A stretch of 64,000 nt of DNA from Siphonodentalium dalli (GCA_032622095.1 CP136061.1:89462983-89526982), one strand, 5' to 3'. Positions 20,887 to 31,440 are shown, numbered from the stretch's first letter. Numbers and translations: made by a program. The notes: generated by a model not told the origin, from the letters alone.

Positions 20887-22273
20887 CACAGGGTAGGAAC
20901 TGCTCCACGGAGCAGACACCGCTTCCGATCTTTTGTCCAGTTCACTTCCGACGCATTCGAATTCACTCGTGATCTTTTTAAATGTGACCGCGCTGAATTA
21001 CACAAATGGATTCACAAAGGTAAGATGATATATACAGTTTTTGTGTTAAATATAACTCCCACACAACCCCAGCTGTCCATAAGATTTGATATTTCCATTA
21101 TATAGTGCGCCAACTTGCCAAATCAAGTGTAAACGTTTGAGAGTCAAATTTCCATTGGACCCCATAGTAAATTTGTACACAATTTTCTCTGAAAAAACGA
21201 ATCAGTCGATACTGACACGACAATGCAAGGTTTTATTATACCAAAGTGTGTTGTCTCCCCACCGGACAGTGGATATATGACCTTGGAATCATAAGATATT
21301 TAGATATTTAGATTTGAAATTGTGACAAAAGCTCCAGTTCACCACAGATAAGATCAGTTCACTTTCCGAACATAAGACCCAGTTCTTTGCCGATCAACAA
21401 TGACCTGTAGATTCATATTTTACACTTCGAGCAGATTCAGATACGAGATTCTCAATTTGTGACCACTCCTATATAGTCGAAAGAGCTTATATTGATCTCA
21501 ATTTGAAATAATTGTATATGGGTTGTGTAACATGTATGTTTAAATTCAGGGCAGCGTGCAGTGGGAGACCACATGATACGCGTATTGGAGAAACAATGGC
21601 GGGGGCCATGATGGAAAAGATGGGATGGGGGATATAGCCTCCTCCTTGAACTCCCACCAATAGGACGAAGGCACCCACCATGCTTGCTTCCACATTGACA
21701 GTAAATTAATTTGGTTCATTATAGCGTGTCATGAAAGTGCAAACTGCATCCATGTATGTGGGTATATCTGGAATGGTGTTCCTCATCCATACATATGGCC
21801 ATGGAGACCTATTGGCATACACGTGGAAAGTGTTTAAGATTTAAAAATTTAAGTTATGAGATTGATTTTGGAGATCCTTGTAATCATTCACAAAGGCATT
21901 GAGTAGGCTCCAAAATGATTAAATCACGTTTGGAATTTTGAAATAAACAGTATGACGGATTATGGATTGAACTTTGGACCAAACGCCACCCACATGCCTT
22001 CAGTGACGTTGTTTACTCAAATCCACTCAAAATGTAGTATCTCTGTATGGCGGAGAAGTTGTTGGAGCTAAGATTATCTTTTTATCCTTTCCTATAAGTT
22101 GCAACTTATGCTTGTTATCAGTTTATACAAAAGGCAGGAAGGCTCCACGTTTACGCTCGAAGACTCAATGCATATGATGGACATTTCATGTGGAAAATAT
22201 CCGACTGCTATAGCCACAACTCACAAGCACCACCACTGAAACCCACGCCGCATGTCAATGGTCGGTGACATCT

Positions 22274-22306
<33 letters not shown>

Positions 22307-23252
22307 CTCCTGTTTCTCCTAGCAACAGTAACATCCATTAAACTGGAAGAACAATTGTATAATTAAGGCTTGTCCCATTTTGCCTATGATGGTACACTTA
22401 TAATGTATACTGATTCATGTGTACACAAATCTGTATAAGTATATATATAGTCAGAGACAAAATCGGACCAGAAGACACATATATTTGGAAGTTACTTCTA
22501 TATATTAAACGTTTGTTCCACACATAATAGAAAAGCATTATTTGAATTAAGTTTACCGTTAATATTTCATTGTTTTACAAATTATGTAAAAAATATTTAT
22601 ATAGAATTGCCTCACGAAACCAGCGCATTTGTTGAGAAAAATTGTTTAGAGCTTGTTGAATAGCAAACCAGTTTGGATGAATTACCATTGCCCAAATTTA
22701 CAGCCATTTTCAGACATAAAGGCTGTCATTTGAGAAGGCAATGTTCGATGTAGTGAACTGGAGCGTATCGTGTTTATGTTGTAGTGAGCTGGAGCTTCTG
22801 TTTTAGTGAACTGGAGCGTATAAAATGTCTTGATCAATTGATCAATGTTTTATATCAAACCATACATATACATCAGATATTGGTGGTCCGAGGCATGTAT
22901 GTAACGCATTTCTAATTTCTAGGTAAACAGAAAAGTTTTCAAAAAAACGATGTTATCTTGATTTTATTTCACAGATATCCGACTGATCAGTGGTTATTTC
23001 TAGAAGGAATTAGTGTTCATGTTGCCTCAATTGTTAGTGTTTTGAACTTGTAGTATTTATTGTCTGTTTCTCCATGCGAATAGTATGAAAACTGCATCTA
23101 TTTATGTAGATTTAGGGGAATACTCACTGGCATGGTCGTATTAGCTGCCATTTTCTGTACAAAAATGATGAGTGAACTGGACACGGATCGATAGTGAACT
23201 GGACCAAAGATCGGAAGCAGTGTTGGCTTCGCGGAGCAGTTCCTACCCCGTG
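20887..23252. mobile_element. 2.37-kb non-autonomous DNA transposon, CACTA-like
   Basis: Inverted ends CACAGGGTAGGAACTGCTCC / GGAGCAGTTCCTACCCCGTG, with similarity continuing over about 75 bp (GCTTCCGATCTTTxGTCCAG). Flanks are TGTAT on both sides (20882-20886, 23253-23257). Subterminal CCAGTTCAC repeats at left (20938, 21337, 21357) and GTGAACTGGA repeats at right (22755, 22808, 23171, 23194) resemble the binding-site arrays of CACTA/EnSpm elements. A 3-bp duplication is usual for CACTA; 5 bp is usual for Transib, so the class is uncertain. No transposase ORF. Confidence 0.72.
22277..22305. repeat. Poly-G tract, 29 bases
   Basis: Uninterrupted G run inside the CACTA-like element. The exact length may be a sequencing artefact. 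Confidence 0.9.
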
Positions 23253-23669
23253 TGTATGAAAACTGGTAAAAATCCACTTTAGGCTTAGACAGGGGGTTTT
23301 CCATGGAGATGTTTGTTTGGCGTGTGATCCATTAACCTCTTGGCTGCTATAAGTATGGACGTAAAATGTGTGCTATATGTCCATTCTGAGTACAGTCCTA
23401 TTTCAGTGCCCCAGAAGTCGGCCGTCATCAATAAATGGATTTCAGAATTTAATGCCTCGGAATCATTGTTCCAAGATTGCGTATCATAATATCCGTTTAT
23501 AGTTTTTGATACATTCCCGTATATATTCCCATTGATAAATGGCCATAACACCAACACACGACGTCATGACATCATTCGTCAGTGAAGAGGTTAATCAAAA
23601 CTAATTCCAGAAACAAAAGGAACCTAGAGCTCCAACCCTTCTTTCACTTGTCTAACGCCTATACAAATA

Positions 23670-23881
23670 CAGTAATGCCCTAAATAATCGACTCCTTAAC
23701 CACAGCAGAATTATGGGTAAATTTTCAGGATTTAGTCGAAATATGGCTTGTTGCCATTCATCGGAAAGCTCTCAGTGAGAGGTTTCCGATGAATGGTAAC
23801 AAGCCATATTTCCGACTATATCCTGAAATATTACCCATAATTCTGCTATGGTTAAGGAGTCAATTATTTAGGCCATTACTG
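23670..23881. mobile_element. Tc1/mariner-like palindromic MITE, full length
   Basis: 212 bp, CAGTAATGCCCTAAATAATC at left and its complement at right, TA on both sides. In the intron between e4 and e5. Confidence 0.88.
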
Positions 23882-24068
23882 TACATGTAATTATATTGAG
23901 AAAAGTACCCTATTAATGAAGGTTGTGCCATTCTTGCTCTTCCTTACTCCTGCTACACCTGGCTATCAGATAAAGATAAATACATAAGCACAGATAGCTT
24001 TGGAAATATATCACTATTCAGTAGCTTTTCATTGGGGGCTTATTTCCTGGCTAAGAAATTCATCATAC

Positions 24069-24129
24069 CTGAGTCAGACTGTTGCTCCTTTCTATTTCGA
24101 CCCATTAGTTTCTTTAATGATGGTAGCAC
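24069..24129 (-). CDS. Coiled-coil repeat gene, small exon e4
   Basis: A 61-base exon with acceptor ...cttttttttttcag and consensus donor GACTCAG|gtatga. It is in phase 0 at its start, matching e3, and leaves one base that joins CA of e5 to make an Ala codon. The 20 codons read VLPSLKKLMGRNRKEQQSDS. It is basic at the start and polar at the end, a likely linker. It is too short to be found by ORF length; splice quality and phase agreement on both sides support it. A Tc1/mariner-like MITE ends about 190 bp downstream in the intron. Confidence 0.78.
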
Positions 24130-24506
24130 CTGAAAAAAAAAAGTGTTATTTGGAAAACATAAAATAGGATATTTAAAAAAAACAAGAATTTTGGATGAAG
24201 TTTTCTTCCAGAAACTGAAATAATAATTTTATCAATATGTTGTCAGAACTTCAGAATGTCAGAGCAAAGAATATTAAATGCTCAAAGTGATAAAAAAGCT
24301 ATCACTCAGAGAAAATCATTTGACCAAACCTGATTTTTAAAACTGACCTTCATTTTATAAAATTCCAACATTTAATTTTGATTACAACAAAAGTATCATG
24401 CAGCACAGAGGAGTATCAAATGTGGATATACAATTCTTATATAGTTTGCCAATTGTTTATTGGAAGATTATAAGATTTACAATAAGAGGACATAAGCCAT
24501 AGAAAC

Positions 24507-24621
24507 CTTGACAGACGTCCCAATCAGCCTTGACATCTGCTCTAAGTCACCTTCACCTCTCAGCTTTCTATCTTCTGCTTTCACTTCAGATAAAGCTTGC
24601 TTTTTGTCACTTGGACTGAGT
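24507..24621 (-). CDS. Coiled-coil repeat gene, exon e3
   Basis: Acceptor ...cactctattccag, donor GTCAAG|gtttct. It begins with one base that completes the Arg codon split with e2 and ends in phase 0. The 38 codons read LSPSDKKQALSEVKAEDRKL followed by RGEGDLEQMSRLIGTSVK. Joined to e2 this gives QWERLSPSDKKQAL..AEDRKLRGEGDLEQM, parallel to EWQDLTEKERQRKI..KERQLRLQGRNEEA in e11. That parallel across a splice junction is independent support for both the junction and the frame. Highly charged, probably helical. Confidence 0.82.
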
Positions 24622-25300
24622 CTGGAATAGAGTGAGGAATTAGTGATGTCACCTAATATGAATCGTACGTGACACGTAGTGGAGCAACCACACATGATGT
24701 GCCTCAAATTTGCCTATTATCGGCGACATAACGCTAAGAATAATTTATGTAACATCATGCAGTGGACACGACGGAGACTACATGCCAAATTGACAAGACG
24801 TGTCGTGGATTGTAAAATCTTGTCTGGATTATCGTCATGACTTCTTCATTTTTCGTTTACATTAAGCTGACCAACGAAATTGGTCTAAATGAAATTAATA
24901 GACTTAAATCACATGTGAATTCTTTGTAAGTTGTGAAGTAGTTACTTTCAATTTCTCCAAAATATATACCCGCGATCTTGAAAAATCACTGGTGGATCTT
25001 GAAAAAATTATATGACGTCATTCACCTGCCTTAGGTATAAGCACCCTTGGTGGTTGCTATAAATGTTACCGAAATAAGAGCTGTATAGCCACTCGGTGTA
25101 TGATTTTGGGATATTTTGCGGTGAGATTTAATATGGAAAATGTAATTTTTATGGCTCCTGACATAGCCGATAAAGCAACATATTTATCATAAAACCTACT
25201 GATAAATGTCCCAAAACCACACCAACCACCATGTCTGAACATTCGGGTCCATAAAAAATATAGTTCCATATTTCGAAGAGAACAAGTGGTTGCTGGCATA
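24622..25300. other. Intron e2-e3, no clear element
   Basis: AT-rich sequence with no clear ends. A 20-base poly-C tract follows at 25301-25320. ORFs spanning the tract are low-complexity artefacts. Confidence 0.5.
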
Positions 25301-25320
25301 CCCCCCCCCCCCCCCCCCCC
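25301..25320. repeat. Poly-C tract, 20 bases
   Basis: Uninterrupted C run. Confidence 0.9.
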
Positions 25321-25411
25321 ACCCTGCAAATTCAAACAGGTAGGAACCAAAATACTGTAGTGACCATTTTGAAACCACAAAATTAGCAAAATTCTAAGCC
25401 AAACAAGTTGA

Positions 25412-26370
25412 ACAAGAGGTGTGCACTCGCGTGCTAGCATACCACCACAGTGGCAAATTCAACCCGCATTATCCGTAAACCCAACAAAAAAGATTTTTAA
25501 CTTTAAAGAAAAATTTGGATTAATAATATAGCATCAAAAGTCAAAATAAGTCGAAAATGAAGTGTAATGTTAGGAAAAACAGTCCGAGCCAACCCTGAGC
25601 CGCATCATGTAGAGAGGGTGTTGTGAGAAGCATGTATACCAAAAATTATTGAAATCGGTTCATATTTGTTAAAGTTATTAAGTCGGACAGAATAAGTCAA
25701 AATAAGTCGAAAAGTAAGGCGTAACTTAAAAAAAGAAAGTCGGACCGCACCGCAATTAGCATCATGCGGAGAGGCGGTCCTAAGGAGATTGCATACAAAA
25801 AATTATTGAAATCGGTTCATAGTTGTTCGAGTTATGAGGTCGGACGGACGGACAGACACACGGAGGGAGAAAGCGTGATGGACAGACAGATGCAGGGAGA
25901 AAGTGTGACAGACGGACAGACGCAGTCAATCCAGTATACCCCCCCATTTTCTTCGAAAGTGGGGGTATAATTATGATTCAAATAATTGTTAAAAAAAGAG
26001 CCGGACATACCAAAATAGAAACAAATTGACAAACTAAGGTCCATAACTCAGGAAAAATAATTGGGATAAACATGGTTTGCTCACTACATTAAGATGCAGT
26101 GGCAAGCGACTTTTATTCCAAAAAATTATTGAAATCGGTTCATATTTGTTTGAGTTATCAAACTGGACGGACAAAAATTGTGCAAATTGACAAACTAAGG
26201 TCCGTAAGTCAGCCGAAAAAATCGGGACAAACCTGGTTTGCTCACTGATTTGAGATACTACGGCGGCAACTTGTATATCCAAAATTATTGATTAATATTT
26301 GTTTGAGTTATCAAGCCGGACGCACGGACAAAAGGTTGGACAAATGGACGGATGCAGTTAATCCATTATA
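25412..26370 (+). mobile_element. GGACGG-rich repeats, two adjoining copies
   Basis: 25412-25971 matches 4051-4512 end to end (AACAAGAGGTGTGCACTCGC to CGAAAGTGGGGGTATAAT). A second, diverged stretch follows (AAATTATTGAAATCGGTTCA and GAGTTATCAA(A/G)C(T/C)GGACG repeated) to about 26370 and lacks the hairpin. Confidence 0.65.
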
Positions 26371-26442
26371 CCAAGTATACCGAGCCATCCAAAATATTCT
26401 AAACTGTGAAATTCATAGACTCATATACATAAATTACCTTAA

Positions 26443-26847
26443 CCCTTTACCCAACAAAACGGCCAAAAACGCCCAAATAAAGCTTCAACAGCCTAAAATA
26501 TCTTCGGTCTGTCTCAATAACACCATACAAATATGGATATCATTGGAACCGGTTCGTTGACTACATTGTGATGGTTACAGTTATGCCCTGTGCCAATGCA
26601 TTCTCTTATATATGCGAGTCGACCATAGGTCGCCTTGCATATATAAGAGAATGCATTGGCCAAAAAAATTCTTTTTTTAACACTTTTTACCATTTTTTCT
26701 TAAAATATTTTCTACATTCTTTGACAATTTGATCATTTTTAATATGTGTTAAGCCAATGCATTCTCTTATATATGCGAGGCGACCTATGGTCGACTCGCA
26801 TATATAAGAGAATGCACTAGCACAGGGCCGTTCTGTTGGGTAAAGGG
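26443..26847. mobile_element. TTAA-type MITE, ACCCAACA subtype
   Basis: CCCTTTACCCAACAAAACGG / CCGTTCTGTTGGGTAAAGGG, flanked by TTAA at 26439-26442 and 26848-26851. Two full hairpins with TCGACCATAGGTCG loops, about 26590-26660 and 26752-26820, flank an AT-rich spacer. Lies about 110 bp downstream of exon e2's donor. Confidence 0.9.
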
Positions 26848-26955
26848 TTAAGTTATTCTCAAGAACGCAAAGCATGATATATGGATGAATAATTCTGGAT
26901 CTCATACGTATGCTGAAAATATTTTTTCAAACAACTGAAGTCGAATGTAATATAC

Positions 26956-27167
26956 CTCTCCCATTGTGCTCCATATTTCTCCATCAGGCCAGTGACCAGA
27001 ATCTTTTTCCTCAGGACGTCATATTTATCCTTGAGTGCTATAATAATTTCCTCATCTTCTTCACTAATATCAACGATGCCGAGTAGAATATGAGCGACGT
27101 TATCACACAGATATGATGCCCTCAATCTGTTCTCATCTTTTATCATCCCCCTCAAATCATCGGGAGG
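26956..27167 (-). CDS. Coiled-coil repeat gene, exon e2
   Basis: Acceptor ...ttgttgtttcag has a strong pyrimidine tract; donor is GAGAG|gtatat. The exon starts in phase 0, matching e1, and ends with two bases of an Arg codon completed by e3. It encodes PPDDLRGMIKDENRLRAS at the start, then DISEEDEEIIIALKDKYDVL and GLMEKYGAQWE. The block ALKDKYDVLRKKIL resembles ALEDKYDALKDKLL in e13 and ALEDKNDSLKDKLL in e10, and GLMEKYGAQWE resembles ALMKQLGEKEW of e11, so e2-e3 form a diverged copy of the module seen later in the protein. No catalytic motif is visible. Confidence 0.82.
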
Positions 27168-27351
27168 CTGAAACAACAACACATTTTTTATTATAATTTG
27201 TTAAATGATAACATTTAAATTTTATGTAAAGAGAAATATTTTATTGAAGGGACCTAAGGCACTTGCAGTGGGTAAATGTGCACAATATATAATAGTTTGT
27301 AAAAACACCACCACTAAGATAAACATGAAGAAATAGATAAATTTTATTCTT

Positions 27352-27456
27352 GTGCCAGTGCATTCTCTTATATATGCGAGTCGCCCATAGGGAGCCTCAC
27401 ATGAATAAGAAAATACACTGGCTTAATACAAGGTCAAGGTAAATATTAGGCCAATG
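27352..27456. mobile_element. TTAA-type MITE fragment
   Basis: One hairpin, GCCAGTGCATTCTCTTATAT with the CGCCCATAGGGAG loop, then AAGGTCAAGGTAAATATT. Both termini lost. Confidence 0.7.
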
Positions 27457-27482
27457 TTAAAAAAACCTCTTAAAATTAGTTA

Positions 27483-27695
27483 CAGTAATGCTCTAAATAA
27501 TCAACTCCTTAACCACAGCAGAATTATGGGTAATTTTTCAGGATTGAGTTGGAAATATGGCTTGTTGCCATTCATTGGAAAGCTCTCACTGAGAGCTTTC
27601 CGATGAATGGCAACAAGCCATATTTCCGAAGAAATCCTGAAAAATAACCCATAATTCTGCTGTGGTTAAGGAGTTGATTATTTAGGGCATTACAG
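27483..27695. mobile_element. Tc1/mariner-like palindromic MITE, full length
   Basis: CAGTAATGCTCTAAATAATC at left, TTTAGGGCATTACAG at right, TA flanks. Confidence 0.87.
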
Positions 27696-27873
27696 TAGCT
27701 CATTACTAATTAATCCTGATTGATGGTAGACAACTCTTGAGATAATTTGGAAAGAATTCCACACATCCACAGATCACTTGCTCTCTGTGTTAATTAACAC
27801 CAGTTTTAATTCCAGCTGTATAAGAGATCAAATCTTTAATTAATATTTATCATATCAAGGCACCACATGGAAC

Positions 27874-28206
27874 AAGCCTGCAAATAGCTTGTCTGTCATC
27901 TGCAGAATGAGGTCCCCAGAGGGGGTGAATTTAGTGATGCTACCCCACATAGTGGGCTAGCATCACCAGATTCAGCTTCTGAGGACCTCATTCTATTTAG
28001 GCCTCATCTTGTGGGAAGTATCTATAGTCTCAAAATAACATTGATTTTAGTACTTCTGTTCAGTTTCTATAATCCCTAAACTGCATCATAGAGGTGACTA
28101 ATGGGTGAACATAATTCAACTGGGGAACTTCAATCTGATCCTAAGTCTCCCATAGCAGTTGAGGCATAAGCAGAATTAGTTTCCCAGAGGGTGAATTAGG
28201 TGATGC
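27874..28206. mobile_element. hAT-like long MITE, right-truncated
   Basis: CAAGCCTGCAAATAGCTTGT left end, palindrome module, internal TTCAATCTGATCCTAAGTCT, then lost after GGGTGAATTAGGTGATGC. Confidence 0.7.
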
Positions 28207-28329
28207 TTTTTTATTTAGGAAACCGAACTAAAACATGTATAAATATCGTTCGTCACCCGGACATGTTCCCCATGCCCATTTCAACACAATTGTAGCTTTT
28301 TAAGACATTTTTGCTCTCGTGTTCATAAA

Positions 28330-28441
28330 TTCCCTATAGTAGCTTTCCAATGAATGGCAACAAGCCATATTTCCGACTAATCCTGAAAAATTACCCATAA
28401 TTCTGCTGTGGTTAAGGAGTTAATTATTTAGGGCATTACTG
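28330..28441. mobile_element. Tc1/mariner-like MITE, right half only
   Basis: From the palindrome centre (AGCTTTCCAATGAATGGC) to TTTAGGGCATTACTG and TA. Confidence 0.8.
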
Positions 28442-28444
28442 TAC

Positions 28445-28600
28445 ATCACTTGCACTGTGGGTTAATTAACATGAATTTAATTCCAGCTATAAGCACAGGC
28501 TGACCCCAGAAAATATTAGCCTCCATGCTCACTGTGTGTTAATTAACATGAATTTTAATTCCAGGTATAAGCACAGACTGACCCCATACTATATTAGCCT
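28445..28600. repeat. Two-copy repeat, TTAATTAACATGAATTTTAA unit
   Basis: TTAATTAACATGAATTTAAT..CCAGCTATAAGCACAGGCTG occurs twice, about 70 bp apart; a diverged third copy lies at about 27788. An exon-like minus-strand stretch just beyond (28600-28680) does not fit the gene's phase. Confidence 0.65.
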
Positions 28601-28869
28601 TCATGCTAATTTCAATGCTTATCTCCTGCTTCAGAGCTTTGAATAGCTTAGCTGCTGCACCTGGGGGGCCAGTAGGGGTGCCAGTTAAGGGACACAGTGT
28701 GGAGCAGCTGCCCCTCTTGCCCTGCACATGTATGGTCACAGATACAATTTCAGAGGAAGTGCATTGTGCTGTTCCAATATAACCTGAGATTCATTCCTTC
28801 AACCCGATGTGCGGCTCATTGGGAAGTCATCAGCTTAAGTTTAAGTAACATGTATGTGCAGCTTAACTC

Positions 28870-29340
28870 TCGGTGAAAGAGTTTCTTTTTTATATCAATC
28901 AATCAATTTATTATACTTTTACACCAAATAAGGTCAAGTGTATACATACATAATACAGAAACATAATTTATAACAATGTAGTGAAAGGACATGTATTCAT
29001 AAGTTCATTTGTGGTCTTAACACAATATGTCGCACATAATATTGTAGTGATATAATTATACTTGTAAGGAGTTTGGTTTTATTCGTCTTATTGGGAATTT
29101 TCATTTGCCTGGTCGCGTATTCTGACTAGTAGTTGGTCGCTAGGTTGCCATTTTCCCTTTTTGGCAAGTCCGTGGTAGACAAAATGGACAATTGCTCGTT
29201 CGATTCCGAGGGAATGACAGCGAATAAGCAATCTCATGAGTGATTCCCTGTGTTTTGTTATTCTGCATGTATTCAGGTAGCTTTGAATTTTCTATATGTT
29301 CGGAGTTTATTTCGCGACGTTGTGCATTGGTTGTTACCAT
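28870..29340 (-). mobile_element. LINE-like 3' end with ORF terminus and (TTGA)n tail
   Basis: On the minus strand a frame reads LIRCHSLGIERAIVHFVYHG then LAKKGKWQPSDQLLVRIRDQ and ANENSQ-stop, followed by about 200 bp of 3' sequence ending ATAATAAATTGATTGATTGA. The terminal ORF and tail recur at 32.5, 36.9, 41.9, 49.7 and 50.9 kb. 5'-truncated copies with a simple-repeat tail are typical of LINEs; no reverse transcriptase remains to prove it. Confidence 0.6.
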
Positions 29341-29349
29341 TACTATTTA

Positions 29350-29460
29350 TAGATATCCCCGTAGCCGAGGTGGTTAGAATGTGGATACCATAATTGCAGG
29401 CTGGGCACTCTAGGCTAGACGAGACTGGTGCAGGTTCGAATAACCGACATGAGAGAAAAT
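29350..29460 (+). mobile_element. Possible tRNA-derived SINE head
   Basis: TAGCCGAGGTGG at 29362 fits an RNA polymerase III A box with one mismatch, and GGTTCGAATAA at 29433 fits a B box. The ends do not pair into an acceptor stem, so it is not a functional tRNA. Confidence 0.5.
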
Positions 29461-29677
29461 CACACCAATTTTCATGTTTGATCAGAACTGAGGGACATCT
29501 CAATGTGCCATTCCGATGGATGAAGGGCCATTTTGAAAAGAAACGAGAATTTGTTCAAGCAAGTAAATTGAAGTAATGAACGCTCATACCAGGGGAGTCA
29601 GTGCCTCCATAAATATGATTTGCGGGGTTCGTACATAATTTTGACACTGAAATGCCTTGACTTTTCCATGACCCACA

Positions 29678-29923
29678 CAAGCCTTGAAATAGTGTGTCTG
29701 TCATTTGCAGAATGAGGTCCCCAGAGGGTGAATTTAGTAATGCTCTAAGAATTATGGGTAACTTTTCAGGATTTAGTCCGAAATATGGCTTGTTGCCATT
29801 CACCGGAAAGCTCTCCCTGAGAGCTTTCCGAAGAATGGCAACAAGCCATATTTCCGACTAAATCCTGAAAAGTTACCCATAATTATGCTGTGGTAAAGGA
29901 GTCGATTACTTAGAGCATTACTG
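29678..29923. mobile_element. hAT-like MITE fragment fused to Tc1-like MITE
   Basis: 29678-29735 is the left end of the 254-bp family (CAAGCCTTGAAATAGTG to GGGTGAATTTAG). It passes directly into 29737-29923, a Tc1-like palindrome missing its left tip (AGTAATGCTCTAAGAATTAT) but with a right end TTAGAGCATTACTG. Confidence 0.75.
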
Positions 29924-29992
29924 TCTGTATGCCAGGCATGGAAGTTTGAACAGCGAGGGAGTGTGGTAGAAAACTCCATTTATTGTCAAGTC

Positions 29993-30392
29993 TGCAGCTA
30001 GTGTCTGTCATTTGCAGAATGAGGTTGCATAGCAGGCTAGCATCACCAAATTCACCCTCTGGGGACCTCATTCTGCTTAGCCTTCATCTTCTGTGAAGTA
30101 TCTATGGTCTCAAATTAACATTGTTTTTAGTTACTTTTTCCCTTATGGGAAGTTTCTATATCCTCTAATTTGCATAAGATAAAATGCATAATGGATGTGA
30201 CTAATGGGTGAACATCACCAACTTCAACTGGGGAACTTCAATCTGATCCTTGGTCACCCAAAAACAGTTCAAGCCTCAGCAGAATGAGGTCCCCAGAGGG
30301 TGAATTTGGTGATGATAGTCCACCAGATGGGATAGCATGACTAAACTCACCTCTGGTGACTGCATTCTGCAAATGACAGACACACTATGTAC
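29993..30392. mobile_element. hAT-like long MITE
   Basis: GTGTCTGTCATTTGCAGAAT at left, internal ATGCATAATGGATGTGACTA, right TGCAAATGACAGACACACTA. Termini decayed, partly deleted at left. Confidence 0.7.
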
Positions 30393-30395
30393 AGG

Positions 30396-30396
30396 T

Positions 30397-30432
<36 letters not shown>
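30396..30432. repeat. (GA)n microsatellite
   Basis: About 17 GA units, roughly 100 bp downstream of the donor of exon e1 (pyrimidine-rich on the transcribed strand). Confidence 0.9.
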
Positions 30433-30435
<3 letters not shown>

Positions 30436-30528
30436 AAGAACATTTCCATTTTAAAATTTGGTAATAATAAAGCAGTGAATGAATCTTCATTTAACTAGCC
30501 ATGTGTGGAGCATGTGTTATATTGATAC

Positions 30529-30677
30529 CTTAGTAACTGATGCCTCTAGCTTCCTCATAAACTCCAGATCATGTTTCTCCTGTAGGCAGCAGAGAAGTTC
30601 TGCATGGATGGTTCCCTCATTTATTGACTTCTCTGACCTAAGATGGAGCTTCTTGTTCTCAACAAAAATCACAATTG
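30529..30677 (-). CDS. Coiled-coil repeat gene, exon e1 (first exon seen)
   Basis: Most upstream exon of the minus-strand gene that I can support. The acceptor is a pyrimidine-poor but legal ...atatttcag and the donor is AAG|gtatca. The exon opens with two bases of a split codon and ends on a codon boundary, giving about 49 residues from IVIFVENKKLHLRSEK to KLEASVTK. The middle, LLCCLQEKHDLEFMRKLEAS, is amphipathic and helical in character. Because it starts inside a codon, at least one upstream exon must exist; I could not find it in the repeat-filled DNA above 30.7 kb. Function is unknown. A short (GA)n tract and a hAT-like MITE lie just downstream in the intron. Confidence 0.72.
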
Positions 30678-30864
30678 CTGAAATATGAATGAAAAGTCCA
30701 TATAACATTAAAATTATCAAAAACCATAAATTTATTTTAATTGGAAATAAAAGGAATCACTGTTCAATTCTAATCTCTATATCTATATTTTCTGACAATG
30801 GAGTATAAAAGCGCAGCAGACAGTGGACAATACTAGTACTGAAGGAGTCATGTTTATTGAAGGG

Positions 30865-30925
30865 AAAAGTTCAGATAATAAGTCCAATGAACTATGGTCG
30901 TTTGTTGAACTTATTATCTGAACAT
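30865..30925. repeat. Short inverted repeat
   Basis: AGTTCAGATAATAAGTCCAA..and TTGAACTTATTATCTGAACA pair over about 24 bases. Fragments of the same sequence occur near 1650 and 8055. Confidence 0.65.
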
Positions 30926-31008
30926 TTCCTAAGGGAACTACTCATAAATGAGTATTTAGTAAAGAAAGGATTATAATGAACTTTGTAAATTTTGAGTCAC
31001 ACACTTAA

Positions 31009-31436
31009 CCCTTTCACTCGGGATTTTTTTTATCCTGTGCCAATGCATTCTCTTATATTTGCGAGTCGACCATAGGTCGCCTCGCATATATAAGAGAATG
31101 CATTGGCCTAACAAGTTTTTATCATTTTTTTTAAATAAATGTTTCTTACAATTTTTAGAACATAAAATAAACAACATCCATTACCCTGCAGGGAGCCCCA
31201 CACATATATAGAAGCATATAGAAGAGTGTCGTCTGCTCATGTTTGTCTGGGGCTCTGTATGGGTGAAATTATAAAATTGTTATACAAGAAAAAATTATTA
31301 AAATTGTAAAAAATTGTTAGGCCAATGCATTCTCTTATATATGCGAGGCGACCTATGGTCGACTCGCATATATAAGAGAATGCATTGGCACAGGGTATAT
31401 GGGTTGATACAAAAATCGGACCTGGCACTCAAAGGG
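31009..31436. mobile_element. TTAA-type MITE, mixed termini
   Basis: Left CCCTTTCACTCGGGATTTTT, right CCTGGCACTCAAAGGG, TTAA at 31005-31008 and 31437-31440. The left terminus matches the GGGATTTTTT subterminal of the TGTGACCC subtype at 53.8 kb, the right matches the GTGCCAGG subtype, so the element looks chimeric. Two TCGACC-type hairpins and an ~80-bp inner module (ACATATATAGAAGCATATAG) are present. Confidence 0.85.
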
Positions 31437-31440
31437 TTAA

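Noticed and set aside
28539-28739. Exon-like minus-strand stretch AAKLFKALKQEISIEISMKA after a cccccag acceptor
   Set aside because: e1 and e2 already join in phase; inserting this stretch needs phase 0 at both ends, which its borders do not give.
29350-29445. tRNA gene
   Set aside because: A and B boxes are present but the acceptor and anticodon stems do not pair; better explained as a SINE head.
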